64,000 nt of DNA from Isoptericola chiayiensis. Lineage in GTDB: Bacteria; Actinomycetota; Actinomycetes; Actinomycetales; Cellulomonadaceae. A model generated the notes under the pieces. The model saw only the letters and a program-made list of their open reading frames with translations. It did not search any database and was not told the DNA's origin. Positions 49,219 through 58,459 of this stretch are shown here, piece by piece (position 1 is the stretch's first letter; every line of letters starts with the position of its first letter). Location: positions 24,420-88,419 of the forward strand of contig NZ_JABEZT010000005.1 in NCBI RefSeq assembly GCF_013149805.1, read 5' to 3'. The translations under genes were made by a program, and so were the position numbers.

Positions 49219-51786
49219 TCACTCCGCGCCGGCCTGCATCTGCCCGGTTGGCGGCAGGTCCTTGACCGACACGCCGGTCGGGGCGTCGAGCGCCGCGTTG
49301 GCGCCCACGGAGACGGGGCCACGCTCGTGCTCGGACTTCGGCACCCCGCGGAAGGTGAACTCCCCGAGGATGCCCTCGCCCTGGCCGTCGACCAGCACCA
49401 TCTCGCCCTGCGACAGCTCGCCGAACAGGATCTTCTCGGACAGCTGGTCCTCGATCTCCCGCTGGATGGCCCGCTTGAGCGGCCGGGCGCCGAGCACCGG
49501 GTCGTAACCCTTCTCGGCGAGCAGCGACTTGGCGGTCGGCGTGAGCTCGATGCCCATGTCCTTGTCGCGCAGACGCTTGTCCAGCTTGGCGATCTCCAGG
49601 TCGACGATCTCGATGATCTCGTCCTGCGAGAGCTGCGGGAACACGACGGTGTCGTCGACGCGGTTGAGGAACTCGGGCCGGAAGTGCTGCTTGAGCTCCT
49701 CGTTGACCTTGGCCTTCATCCGCTGGTAGTCGGTCACCAGGTCGCCGCCGGCGTTGAAGCCGGTCTGGACGCCCTTGGCGATGTCCCGCGTACCGAGGTT
49801 CGTGGTCATGATGATCACGGTGTTCTTGAAGTCGACCACGCGACCCTGGGAGTCGGTGAGGCGACCGTCCTCGAGCACCTGCAGCAGCGAGTTGAAGATG
49901 TCGGCGTGCGCCTTCTCCACCTCGTCGAACAGGACCACGGAGAACGGCTTGCGCCGGACCTTCTCGGTGAGCTGGCCGCCCTCGTCGTACCCGACGTAGC
50001 CGGGGGGCGAGCCGAACAGCCGCGAGACGGTGTGCTTCTCCGAGAACTCGGACATGTCGAGCTGGATGAGGGCTTCCTCGTCCCCGAACAGGAACTCGGC
50101 GAGCGCCTTGGCCAGCTCCGTCTTCCCGACGCCGGTGGGGCCGGCGAAGATGAACGAGCCACCGGGACGCTTGGGGTCCTTCAGCCCGGCACGGGTACGG
50201 CGGATCGCCTGCGACAGCGCCTTGATCGCGGCCTCCTGGCCGACGACGCGCTTGTGCAGCTCGTCCTCCATGTGCAGGAGCTTGCTGGACTCCTCCTCGG
50301 TGAGCTTGACGACCGGGATGCCGGTCGACATCGCGAGGACCTCGGCGATCAGCTCGTCGTCGACCTCCGCGACCGTGTCGAGGTCGCCGGACTTCCAGGC
50401 CTTCTCCTTGTCGGCACGGGTCTGCGTGAGCTGCTTCTCCGTGTCGCGCAGGCCGGCGGCCTTCTCGAAGTCCTGCTCGTCGATCGCCGACTCCTTCTCG
50501 CGGCGCGCCTCGGCGATCTGCTCGTCGAGCTCCTTGAGCTCCGGCGGGGCCGTCATGCGGCGGATGCGCAGGCGCGCGCCCGCCTCGTCGATGAGGTCGA
50601 TCGCCTTGTCCGGCAGGTACCGGTCGTTGATGTACCGGTCGGCGAGCTGCGCGGCCGAGACCAGCGCGGAGTCCGTGATGGACACCCGGTGGTGGGCCTC
50701 GTAGCGGTCGCGCAGACCCTTGAGGATCTCGATGGCGTGCTCCATCGAGGGCTCGTTGACCTGGATCGGCTGGAAGCGGCGCTCCAGGGCCGGGTCCTTC
50801 TCGACGTGCTTGCGGTACTCGTCGAGCGTGGTGGCACCGATGGTCTGCAGCTCGCCGCGGGCCAGCATCGGCTTGAGGATGCTGGCGGCGTCGATCGCGC
50901 CCTCGGCGGCACCGGCCCCGACGAGCGTGTGGATCTCGTCGATGAACAGGACGATGTCGCCGCGGGTGCGGATCTCCTTGAGCACCTTCTTGAGGCGCTC
51001 CTCGAAGTCACCGCGGTAGCGCGACCCGGCGACCAGGGCGCCGAGGTCGAGCGTGTAGAGCTGCTTGTCCTTGAGCGTCTCGGGGACGTCGCCGAGGACG
51101 ATGTCCTGCGCGAGCCCCTCGACGACGGCGGTCTTGCCGACGCCGGGCTCGCCGATCAGCACGGGGTTGTTCTTGGTGCGGCGGCTCAGCACCTGCATGA
51201 CCCGCTCGACCTCCTGCTTGCGGCCGATGACCGGGTCGAGCTTGCCCTCGCGGGCCGCCTGCGTCAGGTTGCGCCCGAACTGGTCGAGCACGGCCGACCC
51301 GGAGGGCTGGCCCTCCTGGGGGCCGCCGGCGGAGACGGGCTCCTTGCCCTGGTAGCCGGACAGCAGCTGGATGACCTGCTGGCGGACCTTGTTCAGGTCG
51401 GCGCCCATCTTGGTCAGCACCTGGGCCGCCACGCCCTCACCCTCGCGGATGAGGCCGAGGAGGATGTGCTCGGTGCCGATGTAGTTGTGGCCGAGCTGCA
51501 GCGCCTCGCGCAGCGACAGCTCCAGGACCTTCTTGGCGCGGGGCGTGAACGGGATGTGCCCGCTGGGCGCCTGCTGGCCCTCGCCGATGATCTCGGTGAC
51601 CTGCGCGCGCACGCCGTCGAGCGAGATGCCCAACGACTCCAGCGCCTTCGCGGCCACGCCCTCGCCCTCGTGGATGAGGCCGAGGAGGATGTGCTCCGTG
51701 CCGATGTAGTTGTGGTTGAGCATCCTCGCCTCTTCCTGAGCGAGGACGACCACCCGACGGGCTCGGTCCGTAAATCTCTCGAACAT
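49219..51786 (-). CDS. clpC: ATP-dependent Clp protease ATPase subunit ClpC
   Basis: An 855-residue AAA+ unfoldase. The N-terminal double Clp repeat is at about 1-145, the first ATPase has GEPGVGKT, a UVR/linker region lies near [28 protein letters not shown], and the second ATPase has GPTGVGKT. It hexamerises, unfolds substrates and feeds ClpP; it usually needs an adaptor. ATG 51786 matches the family N-terminus [19 protein letters not shown] and has GGGAGC upstream. A GTTCGC-N5-GCG motif upstream suggests ClgR control. Confidence 0.97.
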   Translation of the reverse strand: MFERFTDRARRVVVLAQEEARMLNHNYIGTEHILLGLIHEGEGVAAKALESLGISLDGVRAQVTEIIGEGQQAPSGHIPFTPRAKKVLELSLREALQLGHNYIGTEHILLGLIREGEGVAAQVLTKMGADLNKVRQQVIQLLSGYQGKEPVSAGGPQEGQPSGSAVLDQFGRNLTQAAREGKLDPVIGRKQEVERVMQVLSRRTKNNPVLIGEPGVGKTAVVEGLAQDIVLGDVPETLKDKQLYTLDLGALVAGSRYRGDFEERLKKVLKEIRTRGDIVLFIDEIHTLVGAGAAEGAIDAASILKPMLARGELQTIGATTLDEYRKHVEKDPALERRFQPIQVNEPSMEHAIEILKGLRDRYEAHHRVSITDSALVSAAQLADRYINDRYLPDKAIDLIDEAGARLRIRRMTAPPELKELDEQIAEARREKESAIDEQDFEKAAGLRDTEKQLTQTRADKEKAWKSGDLDTVAEVDDELIAEVLAMSTGIPVVKLTEEESSKLLHMEDELHKRVVGQEAAIKALSQAIRRTRAGLKDPKRPGGSFIFAGPTGVGKTELAKALAEFLFGDEEALIQLDMSEFSEKHTVSRLFGSPPGYVGYDEGGQLTEKVRRKPFSVVLFDEVEKAHADIFNSLLQVLEDGRLTDSQGRVVDFKNTVIIMTTNLGTRDIAKGVQTGFNAGGDLVTDYQRMKAKVNEELKQHFRPEFLNRVDDTVVFPQLSQDEIIEIVDLEIAKLDKRLRDKDMGIELTPTAKSLLAEKGYDPVLGARPLKRAIQREIEDQLSEKILFGELSQGEMVLVDGQGEGILGEFTFRGVPKSEHERGPVSVGANAALDAPTGVSVKDLPPTGQMQAGAE

Positions 51787-51899
51787 GTGCTGCTCCCTCA
51801 CGAGCGGCGTTTCCTGCACCCCGTCGGAATTGACGGCTACAGCCTGACCGCTACGACTCTATTCGCTCCCAACTCGTCGAACGGCCTCGGAATGCCCGT

Positions 51900-51913
51900 G
51901 TTCGCCAGGGGCG
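51900..51913. promoter_or_regulatory. ClgR-type operator upstream of clpC
   Basis: GTTCGCCAGGGGCG matches the ClgR consensus I recall from actinobacteria, GTTCGC-N5-GCG, exactly. It lies 114 bases before the clpC start. ClgR activates clp genes after proteotoxic stress. The ClgR gene is not in this window. Confidence 0.6.
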
Positions 51914-51996
51914 TGACGGCGCGCCCCGTTGCCGCACCCGCCCGGTCGGGGGCATTGTCGTGCCAAGAGGTCGCCGCTCGATCGCCGGAGGACTCC

Positions 51997-52710
51997 ATGG
52001 ACGACGTCGGACGCAACGCCGGTCGGGGCGAGCCCGGACGCGAGCCGGAACCGGCGGACCACCTGCCTAGACCGGCCGAGCGGCACGGGCTGCCGGCCCC
52101 CGACCCGGACCCCGGTCGGCCCGCCGACCTGGACCCGCGTCTGGCGCAGTTCTCGGGGGTGGTCGGCGAGGTGCACGACCCGCTCACCTGGGGCCTGGAC
52201 CTGGAGGACGAGGCCCTGACGGGCTGCACGGACGACGCCGACCCGACGTCGGACCGGTTCGTGCGCTCGTACCGCACGTTCGCCGGCGAGGCGTTCGAGG
52301 TCGAGACGTTCCGTCACCCCGTCACGGACGACACGGTCGAGGACGTGGTGCGGGCCGCGGCGAGCGGCGCCCTGGCCGCGCCGCTGCACGCGGACATCGC
52401 CTCGCCGGTGGAGCCCGACGTCGACCCGGCGCCGCCGCGCGGGGACTTCGCCGACGACTACGCCGACTACCGCAGCGCGATGCGCGCCATCGTGACCGAG
52501 GTGGACGCCGTGGACCTCGAGGAGTCGCGCCTGGCCGTGGACGGCACCGAGCGCGACGCGCTGCGGGTGCGGATCCGCGACGTGTGCGCCGTGCACGTCG
52601 TCGCCGGCGGACGGGCCCTCGTGGTCACCGGTCCGGCGGACCTGGTGGAGCGCGTCGAGGTGATCACCCGGCCGATCAGGTCGCTGCTGCACCAGCAGGG
52701 TCGCCGCTGA
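51997..52710 (+). CDS. Uncharacterised 237-residue protein next to clpC
   Basis: An acidic protein without signal peptide or membrane helix. The first 60 residues are disordered and rich in Pro, Arg and Glu/Asp; the rest is probably globular (SYRTFAGEAFEVETFRHPVTDDTVEDVVRAA) with a C-terminal beta-rich part (RVRIRDVCAVHVVAGGRALVVTG). I do not recognise the family. ATG 51997 follows CCGGAGGACTCC. It is divergent from clpC and separated from the universal stress gene by 45 bases. It could be a stress-linked or adaptor protein, which is only a guess. Confidence 0.65.
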   Translation: MDDVGRNAGRGEPGREPEPADHLPRPAERHGLPAPDPDPGRPADLDPRLAQFSGVVGEVHDPLTWGLDLEDEALTGCTDDADPTSDRFVRSYRTFAGEAFEVETFRHPVTDDTVEDVVRAAASGALAAPLHADIASPVEPDVDPAPPRGDFADDYADYRSAMRAIVTEVDAVDLEESRLAVDGTERDALRVRIRDVCAVHVVAGGRALVVTGPADLVERVEVITRPIRSLLHQQGRR

Positions 52711-52755
52711 GCCGCTCGCGCTGCCGGTGCGTCCCCACGCTCCTATCCTGCCGTC

Positions 52756-53640
52756 ATGAGCGGCATCGTGGTCGGGGTCAACGACAGCGCGGAGGCCTCC
52801 GAGGCCCTGGACTGGGCGGTCGCCGAGGCGCGGGCGAGGTCCCTGCCGCTGACGGTGGTGCAGGTCGCCCCCGAACGGGACGGCGCGGCACTGGCCCCCG
52901 TGCTGGGCGAGCGGCGTGCAGCCCTGGCCGAGCTCGTCACCGACGCCGAGCAGCGGCTCGGCCCGCTCGACCTGGACCAGGTGGTGGTGCCCGGTCCCGC
53001 GGCGGAGGCGCTGCTGCGGGTGTCCGTGGGCGCGGAGATGCTGGTCCTCGGCCGACGACGGCGGGCCCGGCTCGGGCGGCGCGTCCTCGGTTCGGTCTCG
53101 ACCACGGTCGTGGAGAACGCGGGAGTCCCCGTCACGGTGGTGCGGCGGGCCCACGACGGGACGGGGGAAGCGCCGTCGGACGACGTCGGCACCCCGGACG
53201 GGCTGCCGGCGGACCGTCCGCGCATCGTGGTCGGCGTCGACACCTCGCCGCACTCGGTGGCGGCGCTTCGCCACGCCGCCCAGGTCGCGGCGGGCACGGG
53301 CGCCGTGCTGGAGCCGGTGTTCGCCTGGCAGATCACCACGCTCGCCCCGCTACCCGGCTCGTGGGGCTGGGCGCCGCCCATCGACGACTACGAGAGCTTC
53401 GCGCGCGAGCGCCTGGACGCCGCCGTCGAGGAGGCCGGCACCGGGTTGGGTCCCGACCGCGTGTTCGCCCACGTGGTGCACGGCCAGGCGGCCCGCGTCC
53501 TCATCACGCGGGCCGTGGGTGCCGACCGGTTGGTGGTCGGCACCCGCGGCCTGGGCGGTTTCGATCGACTGGTGCTGGGGTCGACCAGCCGGCAGGTCCT
53601 GGACCACGCCGGCTGCCCGGTCACGGTCGTCAGGGCGTGA
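52756..53640 (+). CDS. Universal stress protein with two USP domains
   Basis: A 294-residue tandem UspA protein. Domain 1 (about 1-140) has IVVGVNDS and a degenerate nucleotide loop GRRRRARLGRRVLGS. Domain 2 (about 155-294) has IVVGVDTS and the intact ATP-binding type loop GTRGLGGFDRLVLGS. Tandem USPs are common in actinobacteria and are induced in hypoxia or stationary phase. Its 3' end overlaps the convergent symporter gene by 11 bases, so transcription of the two may interfere. Confidence 0.92.
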   Translation: MSGIVVGVNDSAEASEALDWAVAEARARSLPLTVVQVAPERDGAALAPVLGERRAALAELVTDAEQRLGPLDLDQVVVPGPAAEALLRVSVGAEMLVLGRRRRARLGRRVLGSVSTTVVENAGVPVTVVRRAHDGTGEAPSDDVGTPDGLPADRPRIVVGVDTSPHSVAALRHAAQVAAGTGAVLEPVFAWQITTLAPLPGSWGWAPPIDDYESFARERLDAAVEEAGTGLGPDRVFAHVVHGQAARVLITRAVGADRLVVGTRGLGGFDRLVLGSTSRQVLDHAGCPVTVVRA

Positions 53641-54961
53641 CGGCGCCGGTCTCCTCGGCCTCCTCGACCTCGGTCTTGCCCGGGTCGCGACGCCCACGGT
53701 CATTGCCCATGAGCACGGCAGCGGCAAGGGTGACCGCGGCGACCACGACGCCCATGATCACGTACGAGGCGCTGAAGCCGATGGCGTCGTACGACAGGCC
53801 GAACACCCACGAGAAGATGAAGACGCCGGCGGACTTGGCCATGTTGAAGCCGACCATGTAGGCGGTCGCCGAGATCCGTACGTCGAACATGCGGGTGATG
53901 TACTTCATCACCGACACGAGCATCAGCGGCATCTCGATGGCCGCGAGCAGCCGCCACAGGATGAGCATCTCGGTGTCGACGATGAATGCCGAGCCGAGCA
54001 CACGAATCACCAGCACGCCGGCGAACGCGATGAGACCCCACTTGGCGCCGATCTTGTTGATGAGGAACGGCATGGCCACCATCACGGCCGCCTCGAGCAG
54101 GATCTGCACGGTGACAACCTGCGAGAACAGCACCTGCGGGTCGGCGACCTCGGTGGCGTGCTGGGCGAAGTAGATCGCGAACTGCTGGTCGAACACGTCG
54201 TACAGCGCGGCCGTACCGAACATCAGGAGCATGAACCCGAGGAACGAGCGGTTCCGGAGCAGTCCACGGATCGCCTGCTTGTCCACCTGAGGCTCGGCCG
54301 GCCCCGCCTGCTCGCCGCCGATGGCGGCGTAGCCGGGCTCACCGGGCTTCGGGGTCCGCATGACGAACAGCAGCACGCCCAGGACGACGGCGGAGAAGGT
54401 ACCGGCCCACCAGATGTTGTCGGGGTTGGCGGCCCAGACGATGCCGCCCACGAACGACGCCGTGGCACCCGCCAGCGAGCCGAAGAGGCGCACGTGCCCG
54501 TACTCGAAGCCGTTGGCCCGCGCGTTGCGCTCGTTGAAGGCCTCGACGACGCCCACGCCGCCGTTGAGCACCAGCGAGAGATAGACGCCCGCGAGGACCG
54601 CGGCGAGGACCTGGTTCGACTCCACCACCGGCAGGAACACGAAGGTGAAGAACGGCCCGATCATGGCCGCGCAGAGCACCACCCAGGCGAACAGGTGCTT
54701 GCGGAACCCGAGCCGGTCCTGGATGTAGCCGTAGAAGGGCTGCAGGCAGAACGACACGCCGGCGATCACCGAGAAGATGAGGCCGATGTTCCCGCTGGAC
54801 ATCCCCGCGTGCTCCTCGAGCCAGGGGCTGAGGAACGTCATCGTGAGCTGCCAGATGGCGAAGTAGAAGAAGAACAGGCCGCCGACGTTCCAGAACGTCG
54901 GCTTCTTCAGGGACTGCAGGGCGCCGTGCTTGGCGGGCGCCGACCGGGTCGTGGTGCTCAC
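53630..54961 (-). CDS. MFS sugar symporter (oligosaccharide:H+ type)
   Basis: A 443-residue transporter with 12 predicted helices, starting at GGLFFFYFAIWQLTMTFLSPWL. It has a family-type RLFGSLAGA loop after helix 4 and DVFDQQFAIYFAQ in helix 7, features of the LacY/oligosaccharide-symporter branch. GTG 54961 overlaps the arabinosidase stop (GTGA), so the two genes are coupled. It probably imports the arabino-oligosaccharide or related sugar that the GH43 enzyme cleaves. Confidence 0.87.
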   Translation of the reverse strand: MSTTTRSAPAKHGALQSLKKPTFWNVGGLFFFYFAIWQLTMTFLSPWLEEHAGMSSGNIGLIFSVIAGVSFCLQPFYGYIQDRLGFRKHLFAWVVLCAAMIGPFFTFVFLPVVESNQVLAAVLAGVYLSLVLNGGVGVVEAFNERNARANGFEYGHVRLFGSLAGATASFVGGIVWAANPDNIWWAGTFSAVVLGVLLFVMRTPKPGEPGYAAIGGEQAGPAEPQVDKQAIRGLLRNRSFLGFMLLMFGTAALYDVFDQQFAIYFAQHATEVADPQVLFSQVVTVQILLEAAVMVAMPFLINKIGAKWGLIAFAGVLVIRVLGSAFIVDTEMLILWRLLAAIEMPLMLVSVMKYITRMFDVRISATAYMVGFNMAKSAGVFIFSWVFGLSYDAIGFSASYVIMGVVVAAVTLAAAVLMGNDRGRRDPGKTEVEEAEETGAVTP

Positions 54962-56004
54962 AGTGCCGCCTCCTCGAGGTCGTGCGCGAGACCGGAGGGC
55001 GGCAGGACCTCGGTCGTCGTGGGGGTGGGTCGGGTGTCGGGCACCGGGGTGCCCCACACGGGGTTGCCGTCGGCGTCGAACGGCAGGCGCTGGGCGCGTG
55101 CCTGGCGGTTCGGGTCCCACAGCGGGTCGCCGACGATCTCGGTGTACGTGCGGGCGTGGTAGACCAGCACGGTCTCGCCGTCGGGCGTCTCGGTGAACGA
55201 GTTGTGGCCGGGGCCGTACTGGCCGACGGACGGGTCGGAGACGAACACCGGCTCGACGGACTTGGTCCAGGAGGCCGGGTCGAGCAGGTCGGTGTCGGCG
55301 TCGGCGGTGAGCACGCCCATGGCGTAGTCGATGCCGGTGGCGGCGCCGGAGTAGGTGAGGAAGACGCGGCCGCCGCGGATCAGGACGGACGGGCCCTCAT
55401 TGACCCAGAAGCCCTTGGTCTCCCAGTCGAACTCCGGTCGGGTGAGCTCCACGGCCGGAGTGGCGAGCGTCCAGGGGTTCGCCATCCGCGCGATGTAGAG
55501 GTTGGAGTGCCCGTAGACCTCGAGGTCCTCCTGCGCCCAGACCAGGTACTGGTGGCCGCCGTGGACGAACGTCGTGGCGTCGAGCGCGAAGGACTCCCAG
55601 CCGGTGTCGACCTGACCGCGCTCGACCCACTCGCCCGTCAGCGGGTCGGCGGCCGTGCACTCCAGGACGAACACACGGTGGTTGAACGTCTCGTTCTCGC
55701 TCGGGGCGTCGACGGTGCCGTGGTCGTTCGGGGCGGCCGCGTAGTAGATGTACCAGGCGTCGTCGACCCGGTGGATCTCGGGGGCCCAGATCAGGTGCGA
55801 CTGCGGACCGCTGGCGTGCCGGGTCCAGACCGTGACCTCCTCGGCGGCCTGGAGGTCCTCGAGGCGCTCGGCGCGGCGCAGGACGATGCGGTCGTAGGCG
55901 GGATACGAGCCGGTGAAGTAGTACTGGCCGTCGTGGCGCAGGACGTGGGGGTCGGCGCGTTGCAGAACGATCGGGTTGGGCGCGACCTGAGCGTGGTCCG
56001 TCAT
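54958..56004 (-). CDS. GH43 glycoside hydrolase, probable exo-alpha-L-arabinofuranosidase
   Basis: A 348-residue five-bladed beta-propeller enzyme without signal peptide. The three catalytic carboxylates are visible: the base in RADPHV (D18), the pKa-modulating aspartate in FALDATTF and the general acid in VNEGPSVL. YFTGSYPAYDRIVLRRAE is typical of GH43 subfamily 26-like exo-arabinofuranosidases. Being cytoplasmic, it acts on imported oligosaccharides, with the symporter encoded directly downstream. A perfect 19-bp palindrome lies upstream of the operon. Confidence 0.87.
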   Translation of the reverse strand: MTDHAQVAPNPIVLQRADPHVLRHDGQYYFTGSYPAYDRIVLRRAERLEDLQAAEEVTVWTRHASGPQSHLIWAPEIHRVDDAWYIYYAAAPNDHGTVDAPSENETFNHRVFVLECTAADPLTGEWVERGQVDTGWESFALDATTFVHGGHQYLVWAQEDLEVYGHSNLYIARMANPWTLATPAVELTRPEFDWETKGFWVNEGPSVLIRGGRVFLTYSGAATGIDYAMGVLTADADTDLLDPASWTKSVEPVFVSDPSVGQYGPGHNSFTETPDGETVLVYHARTYTEIVGDPLWDPNRQARAQRLPFDADGNPVWGTPVPDTRPTPTTTEVLPPSGLAHDLEEAAL

Positions 56005-56068
56005 CGGTGCTCCTCGGGGTGGCTGCCGGGTGCGGCCCTCCGTCGGTCGCTCCCGTCACCACAGGGTA

Positions 56069-56087
56069 AACGATGTAATACATCGTT
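56069..56087. promoter_or_regulatory. Perfect 19-bp palindrome upstream of the GH43-symporter operon
   Basis: AACGATGTA, a central A, and TACATCGTT are perfectly symmetric. The element lies 64 bases upstream of the GH43 start. Its size fits a dimeric LacI- or GntR-family regulator; no regulator gene is adjacent. Confidence 0.7.
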
Positions 56088-56206
56088 GAAAACAATCCTT
56101 TCCACAGACAAAGATCACTGACCAGCAGCGATGCACGCGGTGACGAAACTCACCGGCAGCGCCGCCGCTCTCGCGCGCGACGTCGACACCCCTCCACACT
56201 GGCACC

Positions 56207-56785
56207 ATGGCCATCACCTCCGCGCCCGCAGGCCTCCTCCTGACCCCCGGGGCCGGCGCCGACCGCGACCACCCGACGCTGCGCTCCGTCGAGGACCGCC
56301 TGGCCCGGCACGACCCGCCGCTGCCCGTCACCCGCGTCGACTTCCCCTACCGCATCGCCGGCAAGCGCGCCCCCGACCGCCCGAACGTCGCCGTCCCCCA
56401 CGTGCGCGCCGAGGCCGAGACGTTCGCCGGACGCGTCGGCGTCACGACCGACCGCCTCCTGCTCGGCGGCCGGTCCTACGGCGGACGCATGTGCTCGATG
56501 GCGGTGGCCGACGGACTGCCCGCCGCCGGGCTCGTCCTGCTCAGCTACCCGCTGCACCCGCCCGGCAAGCCCGAGAGGCTGCGCGTCGACCACTTCGGGG
56601 CCCTGGACGTCCCCGTGCTGTTCGTCAGCGGCGACCGCGACCCGTTCGGCAGCCCCGACGAGCTCGCCGCGCACACCGCGGCGATCCCCGGACCGGTCAC
56701 GCGCATCACCCTGCCCGGGACCCACGACGTCAAGGACCTCGACGCGATCTCCGACGCCGTCGCCACCTGGATCGACGGCCTCTGA
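56207..56785 (+). CDS. Small alpha/beta hydrolase (KANL3/Tex30-like)
   Basis: A 192-residue single-domain hydrolase of the dienelactone-hydrolase-like KANL3/Tex30 group. The N-terminal GLLLTPGAGADRDHP holds the oxyanion loop, the nucleophile serine is in GGRSYGGRM, an aspartate in VSGDRDPFG, and the histidine in GTHDVKDL. It has no signal peptide. The function of the family is largely unknown. It lies alone between the palindrome region and the secreted-protein gene. Confidence 0.82.
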   Translation: MAITSAPAGLLLTPGAGADRDHPTLRSVEDRLARHDPPLPVTRVDFPYRIAGKRAPDRPNVAVPHVRAEAETFAGRVGVTTDRLLLGGRSYGGRMCSMAVADGLPAAGLVLLSYPLHPPGKPERLRVDHFGALDVPVLFVSGDRDPFGSPDELAAHTAAIPGPVTRITLPGTHDVKDLDAISDAVATWIDGL

Positions 56786-56903
56786 ACCGGCCCCGCCCCG
56801 ACCGCGGGTGAACTCCTGGACCACGCACCGCCGTCGTGCCCGGTTCGCCTACCATGTGCACCGACCTGCCGAGCGCGCCGCCCGACGACGGAAGGCCCCA
56901 CCC

Positions 56904-57701
56904 GTGCCCGCACCCCGTGCCGTCCGAGCCGTGCTCGCCGGTGCCCTGGGCACGGGGCTCGCCCTGGCCGCGGTGCCGGCCGCCGCGGACGACGACGACC
57001 TGACCGTCACCGTCGACGGCGTCTCCTACCACGACCGGGACCGCGACCGCGGCGACTGGGACACGGTCGGCTACTCGATCCGCAGCCTCGAGGGCTGGGA
57101 CTACGAGTGGCTCCAGGAGCCCCTGCCCCGCGGCCGGTCCGGGAACGTGCGGTTCAGCGCGGCATGGTCGACCATGCCGGACGGCTACTGCGTGGTCTAC
57201 GTCCGCGTGCCGGGCGTCGGGGACTGGGACGAGGAGTCCGGCGGCAGCCGCTGCACGCCGGCGCCCGCACCGACGTCGTCGGCACCCGCACCCTCCACGT
57301 CGGCTCCGGCCGAACCCACCGCCACCTCCGAGCCGGAACCCGAGCCCGAGCCCGCACCGGAGACCACGGCGCCGTCGCAGCCCGCACCCGAGCCGACCTC
57401 GCCGAGCCCTGAGGCCCCGCCATCGCCCTCACCGTCCCCGAGCCCCTCCTCGGCGACGCCCACGCCGTCCGGCTCCCCCACCGCGAGCTCCGCGGCACCG
57501 GTCACCCCGACGCCGGAACCGTCGCCGAGCCCGTCGTCCGCAGCCCCCGCCGTCGCGGCCGGCGCCGCCGCGGAGAGCACCGGCAACGCCGAGGACACCG
57601 CCCTGCGCGGGCAGATGTGGGCCGTCATCGGGTTCGGGCTCGCGGCCGTCGGCGTCGCCGTGGGGGGCGTCGTGGCCTGGCGCGGACGACACGGCGGCTG
57701 A
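56904..57701 (+). CDS. Secreted/membrane-anchored protein with Pro/Ser/Thr-rich stalk
   Basis: A 265-residue exported protein. The signal peptide covers about 1-30 (AVLAGALGTGLALAAVPAAA), then a small globular domain of about 85 residues with two cysteines (GYCVVYV and SRCTP) that may pair. A Pro/Ser/Thr/Glu stalk of about 110 residues follows, with a C-terminal membrane helix and short basic tail. No LPXTG motif is present. GTG 56904 is chosen with GGAAGG upstream; a longer frame starts at 56808. The function is unknown. Confidence 0.7.
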   Translation: MPAPRAVRAVLAGALGTGLALAAVPAAADDDDLTVTVDGVSYHDRDRDRGDWDTVGYSIRSLEGWDYEWLQEPLPRGRSGNVRFSAAWSTMPDGYCVVYVRVPGVGDWDEESGGSRCTPAPAPTSSAPAPSTSAPAEPTATSEPEPEPEPAPETTAPSQPAPEPTSPSPEAPPSPSPSPSPSSATPTPSGSPTASSAAPVTPTPEPSPSPSSAAPAVAAGAAAESTGNAEDTALRGQMWAVIGFGLAAVGVAVGGVVAWRGRHGG

Positions 57702-57736
57702 GGTCCGTCGTCGTCCCCGACGCCCGCCGACCCCGG

Positions 57737-58423
57737 CTAGCGTCCGCCGGCCGGCGCCGCCGGGTAGTCGGCCGGACGCTTGCCCAGCTCGATCGCGATC
57801 TCCCGGCGCGTCGCCAGCACGTCGGCACGCTCGGCATCCCGCTGCCGCAGCGCGTCCTGCTGCAGCTCGCTCGAGAGGTGGTCCCAGTAGAGCGTGCCGT
57901 CCAGGTGCTGGCACTCGTGGATGAAAGCGCGGGCCAGGAACCCGGTGCCGTGCAGCTCCACCGGGCCGCCGTGCAGGTCGACGCCCCGCACCGTCGCCGC
58001 CTCCCGCCGCGCCAGCGGTTCGTACGCGCCCGGTACCGACAGGCAGCCCTCGTCCTCGGTCACGAGCTCGGCCGACGTGTCGACCGTCAGCTCGGGGTTG
58101 ACCACGTGGCCGACGTGCCGGTCCCCACGGTCGTCGGTGACGTCGTAGACGAACACCCGCAGGTCCACCCCCACCTGAGGGGCCGCCAGGCCGACCCCCT
58201 GGGCCACGTCCATCGTGGCGAACAGGTCGTCCACCAGCCGCGCGAGCTCCGGTGTGGAGAACCGCTCCACCGTCCGCGCCGGGGTGTGCAGCACCGGCTC
58301 GCCGATCTCCGTGATGCGCAGCGCGCGGCCCCGCACCGACTCCGGCGCCTGCGCCGGGTACGGGTCGACGGCGTCCCCCAGCAGATAGGTGGTGGGCCGC
58401 CGTCGGCCGAACGTCCAAGGCAT
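57737..58423 (-). CDS. def: Peptide deformylase
   Basis: A 228-residue metalloenzyme removing the formyl group from nascent proteins. The three family motifs are present: GVGLAAPQVG, EGCLSVP and HECQH, with the metal held by Cys and two His. An N-terminal extension of about 35 residues is longer than in E. coli, as is usual in actinobacteria. The stop is TAG. ATG 58423 has only GCCGGGC upstream. A second deformylase may exist elsewhere. Confidence 0.95.
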   Translation of the reverse strand: MPWTFGRRRPTTYLLGDAVDPYPAQAPESVRGRALRITEIGEPVLHTPARTVERFSTPELARLVDDLFATMDVAQGVGLAAPQVGVDLRVFVYDVTDDRGDRHVGHVVNPELTVDTSAELVTEDEGCLSVPGAYEPLARREAATVRGVDLHGGPVELHGTGFLARAFIHECQHLDGTLYWDHLSSELQQDALRQRDAERADVLATRREIAIELGKRPADYPAAPAGGR

Positions 58424-58459
58424 GCCCGGCAGCCTACCGGGGCCGGTACATTGCCACCC

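Noticed and set aside
47929-52710. Open frame of 1593 codons on the plus strand across clpC
   Set aside because: It is a GC-rich antisense shadow of the binding-protein and clpC genes. Only the last 237 codons from ATG 51997 have a ribosome binding site and lie outside other genes.
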